In this document: positions 1-7,608 of the stretch, in pieces
How the letters are laid out: every line of letters begins with the position of its first letter
How positions within the stretch are numbered: the stretch's first letter is position 1
NCBI GenBank assembly: GCA_963815475.1
Contig: CAWFHD010000001.1
Span: forward strand, 1,302,001-1,366,000
Origin: Sulfopaludibacter sp963815475
Lineage (GTDB): Bacteria; Acidobacteriota; Terriglobia; Bryobacterales; Bryobacteraceae
Reading direction: 5' to 3'
DNA length: 64,000 nt
Notes under the pieces: generated by a model
Database searches by the model: none
What the model was told of the DNA's origin: nothing
What the model saw: only the letters and a program-made list of their open reading frames with translations
Translations under genes and position numbers: made by a program

Positions 1-429
1 CCCAGCCTGCACCAGCTTGTTATCAACCGCAATGCTGAATGACGAAGCGTAGATACGGCACGGGGTGCTTAAGGTGGGGTCCACGCCTGCGGGGCCGGGA
101 ATCGTCACAGTCCAAGGCTGCTGGCTGGCCACGTAGGGCTGCAACCCGCAGTCAATGGGTGCCCAGGTGCCGCTTACCGCAGCCCCGCCCAACACAGTGG
201 TGCCCAACAGCATCGGCGTGACGTTGGACTGGTCCGGGCATTCCAGGTAAAGGTGACACCCGGCAAAGGTTCCGCCACCACCTGGGGGCGTGACCGAAAC
301 AGTCAGCGTGATCTGTGCCGATGTCGGATCAATGACCCCGGACACAGTTATGGCGCTGACGTTTGCCGGTGGTGTGGTGTTGGACCCACCCGCGCCCGCT
401 GTGCTTGTAATTGCTGTGCCTTGTCCCAT
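1..429 (-). CDS. Large Gly/Pro/Thr-rich protein, N-terminal part only (possible phage structural or Ig-like surface protein)
   Basis: An open frame of 143 codons runs from an ATG at 429 to the window edge without a stop, so the gene continues to the left. A purine-rich GGGGGTG lies about 7-13 nt upstream of the ATG, and the start is only 6 nt after the stop of the preceding HTH gene, so the two are probably cotranscribed. The visible protein has no signal peptide or charged N terminus. It is rich in Thr, Val, Gly and Pro with alternating hydrophobic residues (ITVSGVIDPTSAQITLTVSV), like beta-sandwich repeats, and has scattered Cys residues. Such composition is seen in phage tail or baseplate proteins and in bacterial adhesins. 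I do not recognise the family. Confidence 0.6.
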   Translation of the reverse strand, partial: MGQGTAITSTAGAGGSNTTPPANVSAITVSGVIDPTSAQITLTVSVTPPGGGGTFAGCHLYLECPDQSNVTPMLLGTTVLGGAAVSGTWAPIDCGLQPYVASQQPWTVTIPGPAGVDPTLSTPCRIYASSFSIAVDNKLVQAG

Positions 430-435
430 GGCTAG

Positions 436-642
436 CTACACCCCCTGGCGCAACCAGGACTCCACGTCGGAAGCCCGGTAACGAACAAGGCGTGAGTTTA
501 CCCGTAGGAAATTTGGGCCTTGACCACGGAAGCGCCAAGCTTCCAGGGTCCGGCGCGGGGTGTCGAGTAACTTACTTAACTGCTTTGTTGACAGCAGCGG
601 GTCAGTCAGTAGTGTCTGCGATGGAGTACTTGTGGACTGCAT
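436..642 (-). CDS. AlpA/excisionase-like small HTH protein
   Basis: This 68-residue protein has a MerR/HTH_17-type helix-turn-helix at residues about 16-66. The core LLSTKQLSKLLDTPRRTLEAW is followed by RFRGQGPNFLRV and the typical closing VRYRASDVESWLRQ. This matches small DNA-binding proteins annotated as AlpA or excisionase, which regulate integration or excision and transcription in phages and satellites. It lies upstream of a probable structural gene and inside an integrase-bearing element, which supports that role. The family is broad, so the exact function (Xis, repressor or activator) is inferred only. Confidence 0.75.
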   Translation of the reverse strand: MQSTSTPSQTLLTDPLLSTKQLSKLLDTPRRTLEAWRFRGQGPNFLRVNSRLVRYRASDVESWLRQGV

Positions 643-785
643 TTATCTACTCTCCTGTCCAATTAGTACCACGCGGCCTTGCTCCCTAACCTGCTGCGAA
701 AGGCATTAGTGCCGTAGAATCAGCGATTTAAAAAATTGAAAGACCTGTGACTGTGAAATGCTAGAGTATTCAAGGAGGTTTCTAT

Positions 786-1337
786 ATGGCAGCACTTCCC
801 CTTCTGGACCCGGCATGGTGGCAGGCGTTTGCTGCTATAGCTCAAGTCGTTTTAGCCGGTGCGCTCTTCTGGATAACTCGAAGGTACGTCAAGCTCACTG
901 CCGATCTTGTCAAGCTACAGCAGGAAATGGGGAACATGCAACAGCAGGCAGAGCGGCGTGAGTTGTATGACCGACGCATAGTTATCTACCATGACGTGAT
1001 GAAATTTCTGGCCGAGTTCGCGCGTCACCTGAAAATCGACTTTCAGCAAATCATGCAACTGTACCGCGATACGCGGGAAGCCGAACTCCTGTTCTTTCCA
1101 GAGATCCAGGAATTCATAGATGAGGTGGCGAAAACGGCGAATGAGATATGGACGCTTCAGGCTAACGACGCTATCGCCAGCGGCGATCAGACTAGATTGA
1201 ATCGAATTCACGAATTAAGAAATTGGTTGGTAGCACCTGCATTTGAGCAAGCGAAAACGCTCTTTGGCCGATACCTAAAGCTCACTGACCCTGGCAGTGA
1301 AAAAGCGCCGTCCCACGGGCCGGTCACGTCGAAATAA
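786..1337 (+). CDS. Membrane-anchored coiled-coil protein of unknown function
   Basis: The 183-residue product begins with one hydrophobic segment (about residues 8-30, AWWQAFAAIAQVVLAGALFW). This is followed by a charged helical stretch rich in Gln, Glu, Lys and Arg that predicts a cytoplasmic coiled coil (about 35-65) and further helices to the C terminus. A strong AAGGAGG Shine-Dalgarno at 771-777 fixes the start at 786. Similar short one-TM proteins are frequent accessory genes in prophages and islands, but I recognise no family or catalytic motif. It is flanked by the two small HTH genes of element 1 and is transcribed away from the first. Confidence 0.65.
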   Translation: MAALPLLDPAWWQAFAAIAQVVLAGALFWITRRYVKLTADLVKLQQEMGNMQQQAERRELYDRRIVIYHDVMKFLAEFARHLKIDFQQIMQLYRDTREAELLFFPEIQEFIDEVAKTANEIWTLQANDAIASGDQTRLNRIHELRNWLVAPAFEQAKTLFGRYLKLTDPGSEKAPSHGPVTSK

Positions 1338-1466
1338 TTCCTTGCCGGTCAACGCGGTAGGCACCCCAGCCCCAATGGCGAATATGGCAGGGATGGTAAA
1401 TTCAAACCGTAAGCTGGTAGACCATACCGGCTTGTTCACGTAGCAGCAAAAGCTGGAAGCAGTACC

Positions 1467-1673
1467 TTGAACGATTCTACTTTTGAAAAACACTACAGCA
1501 TTACAGACCTGAAAATCCAATGGAAACTGGGCAGAGAGACGATCAGGAAGTTGGTGAAGGATGAACCGGGGGTCCTCAAGATCCGACTGGGTCGGAAGCA
1601 GTCTAACGCCACCTACTCTGTTCCTGAATCCATTGCCCGCAGGGTTCACAACAGGTTGGTTAACGCAGCCTGA
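1467..1673 (+). CDS. Small HTH protein, excisionase-like, paired with the convergent integrase
   Basis: A 68-residue basic protein starting at TTG 1467, with GGAAG about 8 nt upstream. It is clearly related to the 80-residue protein at 13783-14025 of element 2. Shared features are F-x-x-x-H-Y followed by an HTH (LGRETIRKLVKDEPGV here, LHGKTVRDLFKHEPGV there) and a C-terminal helix ending A-R/E-R-V-H-x-R-L. Both lie immediately before, and convergent with, a tyrosine integrase. This conserved position makes an excisionase or directionality role likely but unproven. A strong terminator follows at 1682. Confidence 0.7.
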   Translation: MNDSTFEKHYSITDLKIQWKLGRETIRKLVKDEPGVLKIRLGRKQSNATYSVPESIARRVHNRLVNAA

Positions 1674-1681
1674 CACACGAA

Positions 1682-1716
1682 GGGCCGGTCATTCAATTGA
1701 CCGGCCCCATTTTTTC
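1682..1716 (+). terminator. Rho-independent terminator
   Basis: A perfect 10-bp inverted repeat, GGGCCGGTCA (1682-1691) and TGACCGGCCC (1698-1707), with a 6-nt loop is followed by CATTTTTT. It ends the HTH gene at 1467-1673. It sits 8 nt before the 3' end of the convergent integrase and may insulate it. Confidence 0.85.
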
Positions 1717-1723
1717 CCGCCTG

Positions 1724-2992
1724 CTATTTTGTTCCCGTCTTCTTCGGCATCGGGACTACGCGGACATTATCTCGCCATTTTGCTTTACGCGACTGCTCGT
1801 AAGCATCCCGCAGGATCGCGGTAAGGCGTTCCTGTCTTTCCGGCACCCAGCGGGCATAGTGGCGACGTACCATCTCTGGCGTATCGCCTATCAGTTCGGC
1901 TACGTCATCCACCCTGACGCCACGCTGTAGTTGAACACGGACGAACGTGTGTCTGAAGCGGTGGGGAACAGGGTGTTCTTTGAACGGCCCTGCTTCAATG
2001 AACACCTTGGCAAGGCGTTCGCGCCAGGAATCCCCGGCTTGCTGCGGGTCGCGCGACTGCGTAATAAACGGGGTCGGTCCCAGCTTCTTAGCCAGGGAAG
2101 ACAGCCGGGTGTATAGCTCCGGGTTCACCCAGGTGAAGAGAGGCTTACCGGTCTTGTGCATGTACAGGAAGCATTCGTGGGTTTCAGTGTTGATTCTTTC
2201 GGCCACGTTGAACGTGGATGCGTCAGAAATTCTAAGCCCCGTCTCCAGCAGAAGCATGACGAACGCGACCACCATGTCAGCGTCGATTACTCCACGCTCA
2301 CCCCGGTTGTGCCATGGACACGGCTTCCACGCAGCCGCAGCGTCGAAGATGCGGCTTAATTCTTCGTCTGTGAATGGACTCTTGTTCTTCGCAATGCTGT
2401 AGCCTACCGGGGGTTCAAGATCCTCCATCGGGCTGGCCGAGATCCATTTGCGCTTCAAGCAGAAATTCCAAAAGCCTTTTGCGCGCTCCAGTTTCTTTCC
2501 CCGGCTACTCTTGCCACCCTTCCAGGATGCGTAGAAAGCGTCCATGTCCGTGGTGGTGAACTGGTCAAGGTAGACGTACCCTTTGTCCTCTGCCCACGCC
2601 TTCAACTGCTTGGTGAGAGTCTTGTACTTGGCCATGGTTGCCGGGCGAGGTTCCCTGGCAGCGCGGCCCGCCAGATATGCAGCCAGGGCATCCGCAATGG
2701 TCAGGCGGGCGTCAATGGCAGCCGGGGCCGGGATTGCAGGTTCCTGAACCTGGGCCACGCCGTCCCAGGACTTGGCAGCTTCCCAGACCGCCACCACCGC
2801 CTTGGCTTCATCCCAGTCAGATTTCCCGGTCTGCTTGCGGCGGAACTTCCCGCCAATCGTGCCGGAAACGTGGATGATGCAAGCGCATTTTTTCCAGCCG
2901 CGCCTGCCTTCTTCAAACTCGCCAGAACGTGTGTCTTCGGAGTGATTACCTTCGCATTCCAGCCGGTGCCTACGGTATAAACTTTGTGCCAT
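1724..2992 (-). CDS. int: Tyrosine recombinase/integrase of element 1
   Basis: The 422-residue protein is a phage-type integrase catalysing site-specific recombination between attP and a tRNA-His attB. The N-terminal arm-binding region carries a K-C-x-C motif (residues 35-38). A SAM-like core-binding domain spans about 97-185. The catalytic domain contains Arg254 (ETGLRISDAS), Lys280, the H-x-x-R box at 344-347 (HRFRHTF) and the nucleophile Tyr379 (RRHYARW). The usual LGH box reads IGD, so the second catalytic His position is Asp370; such substitutions occur in the family. The start at ATG 2992 lies 82 bp from the tRNA 3' end, with repeated TTGCACGCT motifs between them. Confidence 0.93.
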   Translation of the reverse strand: MAQSLYRRHRLECEGNHSEDTRSGEFEEGRRGWKKCACIIHVSGTIGGKFRRKQTGKSDWDEAKAVVAVWEAAKSWDGVAQVQEPAIPAPAAIDARLTIADALAAYLAGRAAREPRPATMAKYKTLTKQLKAWAEDKGYVYLDQFTTTDMDAFYASWKGGKSSRGKKLERAKGFWNFCLKRKWISASPMEDLEPPVGYSIAKNKSPFTDEELSRIFDAAAAWKPCPWHNRGERGVIDADMVVAFVMLLLETGLRISDASTFNVAERINTETHECFLYMHKTGKPLFTWVNPELYTRLSSLAKKLGPTPFITQSRDPQQAGDSWRERLAKVFIEAGPFKEHPVPHRFRHTFVRVQLQRGVRVDDVAELIGDTPEMVRRHYARWVPERQERLTAILRDAYEQSRKAKWRDNVRVVPMPKKTGTK

Positions 2993-3017
2993 ATCGTACC
3001 GGGTTTATTCTACACCC

Positions 3018-3036
3018 TTGCACGCTATTGCACGCT
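3018..3036. repeat. Tandem TTGCACGCT motif, candidate integrase arm sites
   Basis: TTGCACGCT occurs at 3018-3026 and again at 3028-3036, a spacing of one helical turn. The pair lies between the integrase start and the tRNA 3' end. Arm-type integrase sites commonly look like this; no binding has been shown. Confidence 0.4.
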
Positions 3037-3073
3037 GGAATTGGGTTTTGTCTGTAAGTTATTGATTTTAAAC

Positions 3074-3151
3074 TGGGGTGGGTGGAGGGATTCGAACCCT
3101 CGACCACCGGAACCACAATCCGGCGCTCTACCAAGCTGAGCTACACCCACC
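3074..3151 (-). tRNA. tRNA-His (anticodon GTG), CCA encoded
   Basis: The reverse complement folds into a complete cloverleaf. The 8-bp acceptor includes the extra G-1 pairing with C73, a hallmark of tRNA-His. The anticodon loop reads TTGTGGT with anticodon GTG, the T-loop is GTTCGAATC, and the terminal CCA is genome-encoded (3074-3076). The gene is intact although element 1 is integrated at its 3' side, so the element must restore the 3' end. Confidence 0.95.
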
Positions 3152-3218
3152 GTGAGGACTCTCCTATCCTATCAAGCGCTTGCCACCCACCGCAAATTTC
3201 GCTGGTGGCGCAACAAAA

Positions 3219-4664
3219 CTACAGCCCGGCCTTCTTCCACAACCCGTCCACCCGCTTCTTCACATCCGCCGACATCGCGATCACGTCCGGCCACGGCCGC
3301 GTGAATCCCTCGCCCGGCCACTTCTTCGTCGCGTCGATCCCCATCTTCGACCCGTAATTCGCCAGCCGGCTGGAGTGATCCAGCGAATCCACCGGCCCCA
3401 TGACAAACTGAATATCGCGCTCCGGGTCGATGTTGTTCAGCGCCTTCCACGCCACCTCGGCGTAATTCTGCACGTCCACGTCCTCGTCCACCACCACGAT
3501 GCATTTGGAGAACATCGCCTGCCCCGTCCCCCAGATGGAGTGCATCACCTTGCGCGCATGCCCGGGGTACGACTTGCGGATCGACACCAGAATCAAATTA
3601 TGGAACACGCCCTCCGGCGGCATTGCGATGTCGCGGACTTCCGGCAGTTGCAGCCGCATCAATGGCAGAAAGATGCGCTCAATCGCCTTGCCCATGTAGT
3701 AATCCTCCATCGGCGGCGGGCCCACAATCGTGGTGGCGTAAATCGGATCTTTGCGCTGCGTCACGCACGTCACGTGAAACACAGGGTACTCATCGGCCAG
3801 CGAGTAAAAGCCGGTGTGGTCGCCGAATGGCCCCTCGGTGCGCAGTTCGCCCAACTCCACGTACCCTTCCAGAACGATCTCGGCATTCGCCGGAACCTCC
3901 AGGTCGCACGTCTGGCACTTCACCATCTCCACCGGGCTCTCGCGCAGGAAACCCGCGATCATCATCTCGTCCAGGTCGGGCGGCAGCGGCAGAATCGCCG
4001 AGTACATGGTAGCCGGGTCGGCCCCGATCGCCACCGCCACGTCCATGCGCTGCCGGCCATGATGGAGCATACGGCGATAGTGCTCGGCGCCCTGTTTGTG
4101 CGTCTGCCAGTGCATGCCCGCAGTGCGCTCGTCGAATACCTGCATTCGATACATGCCGCAGTTGCGTTTGCCGGTGTCGGGATTGCGCGAAAACACCAGC
4201 GGGAGCGTGATGAACCGTCCGCCGTCTTCCGGCCAGCATTGCAAAATCGGGTAATCGAGCAGCGAGAAGCCGTCCGTCCGCACCACTTCCTGGCAAGCGC
4301 CCTTGGACACGATCTTCGGGAAGAACGCGCCCATCTCGGCCAGTTTCGGCAGCATTTTCAGCTTGCCCATCAGGCCTTCCGGCATCCGCATCTCCAGAAA
4401 CTCCACAATGCGCTGAGCGATCTCGTCCACCGACTTCACTTCGAGCGCGATCTCCATCTTGCGCATCGACGCGAAGGCGTTGATCAACACCGGTGTGCCG
4501 TAGCCCTTGGGCTTTTCGAAGAGCAGCGCAGGCCCGCCCTGTTTCACGGCGCGGTCGGCGAATTCGGTGATTTCCAGAATTGGATCCACCTCCACGCTGA
4601 CGCGCTTCAATTCATTCTTCTGTTCCAAAGCGCGAATGAACTCGCGCAAATCGCGATATGCCAT
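3219..4664 (-). CDS. ubiD: UbiD family (prFMN-dependent) decarboxylase
   Basis: The 481-residue product matches the UbiD family throughout, from MAYRDLREFIRALEQKNELK at the N terminus to the C-terminal D-S-L-D-H-S-S region. Family members are cytosolic, prenylated-FMN-dependent, reversible decarboxylases of aromatic acids. In bacteria the common role is 4-hydroxy-3-polyprenylbenzoate or menaquinone-pathway decarboxylation. No ubiX partner lies beside it, so ubiquinone, menaquinone or aromatic degradation cannot be distinguished. There is no good Shine-Dalgarno before ATG 4664. The upstream region is interrupted 8 bp before the start by the left edge of element 2, which may have altered its promoter. 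Confidence 0.92.
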   Translation of the reverse strand: MAYRDLREFIRALEQKNELKRVSVEVDPILEITEFADRAVKQGGPALLFEKPKGYGTPVLINAFASMRKMEIALEVKSVDEIAQRIVEFLEMRMPEGLMGKLKMLPKLAEMGAFFPKIVSKGACQEVVRTDGFSLLDYPILQCWPEDGGRFITLPLVFSRNPDTGKRNCGMYRMQVFDERTAGMHWQTHKQGAEHYRRMLHHGRQRMDVAVAIGADPATMYSAILPLPPDLDEMMIAGFLRESPVEMVKCQTCDLEVPANAEIVLEGYVELGELRTEGPFGDHTGFYSLADEYPVFHVTCVTQRKDPIYATTIVGPPPMEDYYMGKAIERIFLPLMRLQLPEVRDIAMPPEGVFHNLILVSIRKSYPGHARKVMHSIWGTGQAMFSKCIVVVDEDVDVQNYAEVAWKALNNIDPERDIQFVMGPVDSLDHSSRLANYGSKMGIDATKKWPGEGFTRPWPDVIAMSADVKKRVDGLWKKAGL

Positions 4665-4671
4665 AGGCTAT

Positions 4672-4683
4672 GATTGAGTTTAA
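4672..4683. repeat. Candidate attL (outer repeat of element 2)
   Basis: GATTGAGTTTAA here is identical to 15312-15323, and the sequence just upstream is also similar (GGCTAT versus GGTATTG). It starts 8 bp from the ubiD start codon. If this is the crossover site, the empty chromosome would have only about 45 bp between ubiD and fabG. Confidence 0.45.
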
Positions 4684-4767
4684 GGCCCTGGTGTACCTAA
4701 ATGTCAATAGCTTGAACGGTTTACGAAGCGCTGAATGGAGCGATTGGGGGCGAAAAAACCAGCAAAA

Positions 4768-4784
4768 GTACACCAATGGTACAC
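4768..4784. repeat. Candidate attL or integrase-binding site (inner repeat of element 2)
   Basis: GTACACCAATGGTACAC matches 15238-15254 at 16 of 17 positions and contains a near-palindromic core (CCAATGG). If this is the crossover core, the reconstituted ubiD-fabG intergenic region would be about 200 bp, a more usual size for divergent genes. A related GTGTACC lies inverted at 4691-4697. Confidence 0.45.
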
Positions 4785-4861
4785 AAGCTCCTAAGGCTAG
4801 TTGCGGGAGGGGAAGGGGTTCTGCGGAATTGTGCGGGGTGTTGTTACCGGTCAAAGCTTCT

Positions 4862-5695
4862 CTAGGCGGCTGTTTTCACGTTCGAGAACAGCAACACGAG
4901 CACGCTAGCAGCTACACTGACTGCCAAACCAACGACCACGACCCAGAAGAGTTGGCTTTGCAGTCGCTGATGCCTTTGATACCGTTCTGCGCCACCCCCG
5001 ATAGCAAAGTGGTTCCTAGGGATGAGGGTGGCAAATGCCTCACCCTGGGTGTTTACTTGGAACGTGGCAATAAACCCAAGCAAAACTATGACTACTAGGA
5101 GGAGAATTGTAGCCAGTGGTTCAGGACCGGACTCATACTGACGGTGCGATAACAGGTAATTGAGTTTGACATTTACATCTGGGCTCTTTATGACTTCCGT
5201 GAGACTTGACAGTTGGCGAGACGGAGGGGCAAACCGCGATACTAACCAGCACAACGCGGCGGCAGCACATGGAACACCAAGCCTCTTGGTCCAATGCGGT
5301 GGGAACCTCGCGACTTCATTCGAAACATAATCTTGAAGCTCTTCGACGGTTAACCACACCCGGTCGCGGTCTGTACTGGTAACGGTCAACTGGATAGGTG
5401 TGGGGCCATGCGCGTCAAACTTCAGATCGAACCTGTCAGATTGAGCAGATTCAAAGTAACAGGTGAGCCGCTCTATTGAGCGGCGTTTGCTGTTCTCATC
5501 GCTTAGGAGCCGTTCAAGATCAACGTCGTGGAGTTTGGTTCCGTTAATGTATTCCACATCGAAGGCCGGTTTCCCGTCCAACCGCGCTCCAACGATTTTG
5601 TAGATCTTCTCAATTCCTCCGGCTGACAGCGTGAAGGGCCTTCTAGTGAAATTCTCGGAGACCGATATCGCTATTGGTTTGCGTGCAGGACCCAT
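4862..5695 (-). CDS. Membrane protein of unknown function (satellite cargo)
   Basis: A 277-residue protein with a soluble N-terminal part of about 140 residues, followed by three predicted membrane segments (about 144-161, 198-216 and 247-270). The N-terminal part is rich in beta-type sequence and has no motif I recognise. A TATGAT hexamer ends 6 nt before the ATG, so its mRNA may be leaderless. It lies beside a HEPN protein on the same strand at the end of the island opposite the integrase, where satellites usually carry defence or fitness cargo. A role as a membrane partner or effector is inference from position only. Confidence 0.6.
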   Translation of the reverse strand: MGPARKPIAISVSENFTRRPFTLSAGGIEKIYKIVGARLDGKPAFDVEYINGTKLHDVDLERLLSDENSKRRSIERLTCYFESAQSDRFDLKFDAHGPTPIQLTVTSTDRDRVWLTVEELQDYVSNEVARFPPHWTKRLGVPCAAAALCWLVSRFAPPSRQLSSLTEVIKSPDVNVKLNYLLSHRQYESGPEPLATILLLVVIVLLGFIATFQVNTQGEAFATLIPRNHFAIGGGAERYQRHQRLQSQLFWVVVVGLAVSVAASVLVLLFSNVKTAA

Positions 5696-5701
5696 TCCAT
5701 T

Positions 5702-5707
5702 ATCATA
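5702..5707 (-). promoter_or_regulatory. -10-like TATGAT just before the 5695 start
   Basis: TATGAT on the minus strand lies 6 nt upstream of the ATG at 5695, placing a typical transcription start at or next to the start codon. No convincing Shine-Dalgarno is present. A clear -35 is not visible. Confidence 0.35.
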
Positions 5708-6015
5708 CGCCTCGTTTCGGAGCGCATCGGCGTCTTTGAGCTACTCGCAGCAGCGTTCGGAACCCCTACCGTGTCAGCAAACGATGCACATATCCGGCGT
5801 GCCACTTCGCCCCTTCGTTGCGCAGGGTTCCCACGCACACATATAACCTGTCCCAAACAACGATGTGCTCAGAATCTAGCACTTCGTAGACGCTAGGCGG
5901 GTACGAATTTAGGCTGTTTTGGGGGCTTTTTAGTGCAGAAACGCGGTCTGCGTTCTACGGGGTAGCGCCCTTTGCGGGATGCTCTGGCGGGACCGGGCAG
6001 ACTTCGATGAGTAGT

Positions 6016-7344
6016 TCAAGCGTTTGTAGAAAGCAATCGCGTTTCCTCCTGAAGCACGCGCATGCAGATCCAGCGTAACCGCAAGAATAGGCTCCATTCG
6101 GTACTATTGAGTCGTTTTTTTCCAGCATGTACGATGTTCGACCGTACATCGTATATTCGCCGGAAATCCCGGAGAATTTCCTCGCGTTCGGTCTGAGTGC
6201 GGCTGATCAGGTATGCGCATCGGTTTCTCAACAATTCCCCGAGTCCCATTGCATCGGACGCCGCCTTGTCGCCCAGCAGAATCTCCAGGACTACCGCAGC
6301 CTGAACATACGACAGCATCTCGTTTGCCCCGCCGAAGCTCTCAAAGTACCACTGCGAAGCAAGTAGTATGCGTGCCGATTGCGGTCCCGCAGCGAATGCA
6401 CGCTGGATCTTATCAAGCGTTCTTTTTGCAAAGGCAACATCCTGTTCGTCGGGTTCGAATTTTTCCGCGAAAGCTCCGTTGAGCGTGAGGCCATAGAGCG
6501 TGCTTGAAGCCGAGCGATCCAGGTCGGTGGAATTTTGATATTCCCATTTGCCCCCCTTGCTCTCATGTATCCATAGATTTTCCCTGGCTGGCGGATCGCC
6601 GTACTTCCTCTTGAACTCAAAAAGACCGAGAGCAATGCCGAGTCCAAAGAAGGATTTAATGTGATCGATTCCATCCTCAATTGGAGTTGTATTGGCAAAC
6701 AACGGGAGAAAGCCCTCGACTTTAACTTGGAGGTAGGCTTTATTCGGGTCCCACTGATTCTGAAAGCCGAGCATTATGTCCGCTAACGATGCAGCACCGG
6801 GGTAATTGAGAGGACTCGCGGGAACCGGCGGAGGCGGGTATTCGGCGGCGAATTGTTCAGCGGTGGCGATGCGAACCGTCGTGGATACTTCGTACGCTTG
6901 TAGCGCTCGCCGAAAAAAATCGCCGATATTGTGAGGTAGCGCGACCGTGAGCGTGTACTTCCATGGCAAAGAGACGAAATCCTTCACGAGGCGAGTTGCA
7001 ATCTGCGCAACGTCTCGATACTCCTCTATGGCAGGCAAAGGCGTTGGATTCCTCTCCTCGGTGTAGGGACGGGTCCACATCTCAAACTGCAGCGCACCGC
7101 GCACGAACGCTGCAAAGGGAGAATCCCCAATAAACTGCGTCAGCGACTCGCGAAGGTTGCCCCTTTCGGGAAGGGTCGAATCTAGTTCGATCAGGGCTAA
7201 TGTACTGTCATAATCCACGAACCTTCCGTTTGTGACGAGAATCTGCGGTAACACAATTGCGAGCCTTTCGGCGAGGCGTCTCTGGCAGTCAGGGTGAATG
7301 TCTAAGCTCATAATCTCGCAACCTTGATCCCAACGTCCTACCAT
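6016..7344 (-). CDS. HEPN-domain (Apea-like) ribonuclease-type protein, probable defence cargo
   Basis: The 442-residue protein ends in an all-helical HEPN domain (about 330-435). It carries the R-x4-H signature RSNIVH (Arg401, His406) after the typical lead-in of the Apea-like group (LGELLRNRCAYLI, then a D-x-R-S-N-I-V-H-A-G context). In active HEPN families these residues cleave RNA, and many act in abortive infection or toxin systems. The first about 300 residues are of unknown fold and may sense the trigger. The start could also be the Met at 7311 (MSLDIHPD), because neither site has a strong Shine-Dalgarno. Its location in a phage satellite supports an anti-phage role, which is inferred. 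Confidence 0.75.
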   Translation of the reverse strand: MVGRWDQGCEIMSLDIHPDCQRRLAERLAIVLPQILVTNGRFVDYDSTLALIELDSTLPERGNLRESLTQFIGDSPFAAFVRGALQFEMWTRPYTEERNPTPLPAIEEYRDVAQIATRLVKDFVSLPWKYTLTVALPHNIGDFFRRALQAYEVSTTVRIATAEQFAAEYPPPPVPASPLNYPGAASLADIMLGFQNQWDPNKAYLQVKVEGFLPLFANTTPIEDGIDHIKSFFGLGIALGLFEFKRKYGDPPARENLWIHESKGGKWEYQNSTDLDRSASSTLYGLTLNGAFAEKFEPDEQDVAFAKRTLDKIQRAFAAGPQSARILLASQWYFESFGGANEMLSYVQAAVVLEILLGDKAASDAMGLGELLRNRCAYLISRTQTEREEILRDFRRIYDVRSNIVHAGKKRLNSTEWSLFLRLRWICMRVLQEETRLLSTNA

Positions 7345-7440
7345 ACCAAGCCATGAGCACTAGCGCCCATCGGCCGGAAGCTTAACACGCATACCTCACC
7401 GAGGCCATGTACCCATGACCCAAAAAGATTTCGACTGAGG

Positions 7441-7608
7441 GTATATACGATTTGTAGACAGATCGGAAAAGCGGCGCTATCCTTACAGCGCAATGGGACT
7501 TTCAGAGCCTAAAGACGCTTAACGCCCCGGCACGTATCCGATGCGCCAGTGGTGTGCGGATGGGTAAATTTCTACGATTTCACGCCCGAAAGTTTCCGTA
7601 TATACGAT
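7441..7608. repeat. Repeated GTATATACGAT in the divergent control region
   Basis: GTATATACGAT occurs at 7441-7451 and 7598-7608, in the same orientation, in the region dividing the leftward cargo genes from the rightward replication/capsid genes. A second repeat, GTGGTGTGCGGATGG, occurs at 7549-7563 and 7736-7750. The layout suggests operators for an element-encoded regulator. The 7345-7553 stretch holds no gene that I can support. Confidence 0.4.

Larger units (their letters stand above)
1..3076. mobile_element. Integrative element 1, right end (element cut by the window start)
   Basis: The block holds a tyrosine integrase reading towards the window interior and ending 82 bp from the 3' end of tRNA-His. 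It also has two small HTH proteins and phage-like genes, and no housekeeping gene. Integration into a tRNA 3' end next to the integrase is the standard arrangement for prophages, satellites and ICEs. The tRNA-proximal end is therefore in view, while the other end and its att repeat lie left of position 1. The visible content does not decide between a prophage, satellite or conjugative element. Confidence 0.75.

Noticed and set aside
3082..3357. 91-codon frame over the tRNA-His gene
   Set aside because: It begins with the GFEPSTTG-type peptide that results from translating tRNA genes antisense.
3180..4673. 497-codon plus-strand frame opposite ubiD
   Set aside because: It is the antisense shadow of a full-length, strongly conserved UbiD gene and shows His/Arg-rich, non-protein-like composition.
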